DNA from: Alphaproteobacteria bacterium HT1-32
GTDB taxonomy: Bacteria; Pseudomonadota; Alphaproteobacteria; Rhodospirillales; HT1-32
Direction of reading: 5' to 3'
Length of the DNA stretch: 64,000 nucleotides
Assembly (NCBI GenBank): GCA_009649675.1
Contig: WJPL01000001.1
Coordinates: forward strand, 1,136,469-1,200,468
In this document: piece after piece, positions 63,940 to 64,000 of the stretch
Layout: the number at the start of each line of letters is the position of its first letter
Numbering within the stretch: the stretch's first letter is position 1
Notes under the pieces: generated by a model
The model's input: only the letters and a program-made list of their open reading frames with translations
What the model was told of the DNA's origin: nothing
Database searches by the model: none
Program-made: the position numbers and the translations under genes

Positions 63940-64000
63940 ACCGCTGAGACTATCAGACTGTAGCACCACCCGCGCGCACGAATTTCGACTGTTCTTCACT

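Overview
The window looks like a chromosomal segment of a GC-rich, free-living, aerobic alphaproteobacterium. A marine Rhodospirillales-type organism is my best guess, inferred from the gene content: an aa3-type cytochrome oxidase assembly operon with a tiny CoxF-like gene, two TRAP transporters, a dihydroxypropanesulfonate-type catabolic operon, a two-domain malic enzyme and citramalate synthase. No rRNA, replication origin, CRISPR array or intact insertion sequence was seen.

Layout. 1-9288 (minus strand): ctaC-ctaD-ctaB-coxF-like-ctaG-ctaE, a terminator, then SURF1, an M32 carboxypeptidase, thrC and the start of an M16 peptidase cut by the window edge. 9623-17270: a glycerophosphodiesterase, an RND efflux pair, a TrkH-type potassium transporter and a dienelactone-hydrolase-family enzyme. 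17373-17460: tRNA-Ser(GGA). 17583-22286: an accessory island bounded on both sides by decayed, same-orientation IS6-family elements. It carries a serine recombinase, an XRE-ImmA/IrrE metallopeptidase, a DUF4411 PIN-domain protein and a Swt1-type HEPN-domain protein. 22346-25808: housekeeping metabolism (cupin protein, malic enzyme-phosphotransacetylase fusion, ribulose-phosphate epimerase). 26037-34327: a NitT/TauT-type ABC transporter, an HpcH/HpaI aldolase, a class IV aminotransferase and HyuB/HyuA hydantoinase or oxoprolinase subunits. 34361-37406: two palindromic repeat units and housekeeping genes (DUF971, Trm112, Lon-domain, CnoX-like, prolyl-tRNA deacylase). 37561-38928: tRNA-Gly(GCC) followed by an Xre-RES toxin-antitoxin pair.

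38947-46088 is one minus-strand operon: TRAP P, Q and M subunits, an IclR regulator, an HpsN-type HisD homologue, an SDR and a zinc alcohol dehydrogenase. This is the gene set expected for import and oxidation of 2,3-dihydroxypropane-1-sulfonate (DHPS) to sulfolactate. 46655-50247 holds a GMC oxidoreductase and a bifunctional glutathionylspermidine synthetase/amidase. 50281-59975 is a second catabolic cluster of unknown substrate: racemase and GntR regulator on one strand; ThDP enzyme, TRAP transporter, enoyl-CoA hydratase, acyl-CoA ligase and aldolase on the other. 60114-63939 holds citramalate synthase, TrmJ and an FAD-dependent oxidoreductase.

The most unusual feature is the island at 17583-22286. 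Its protease, PIN and HEPN genes are packed as one operon behind a recombinase, which suggests a mobile toxin or defence module. The function is inferred from domains and context only.
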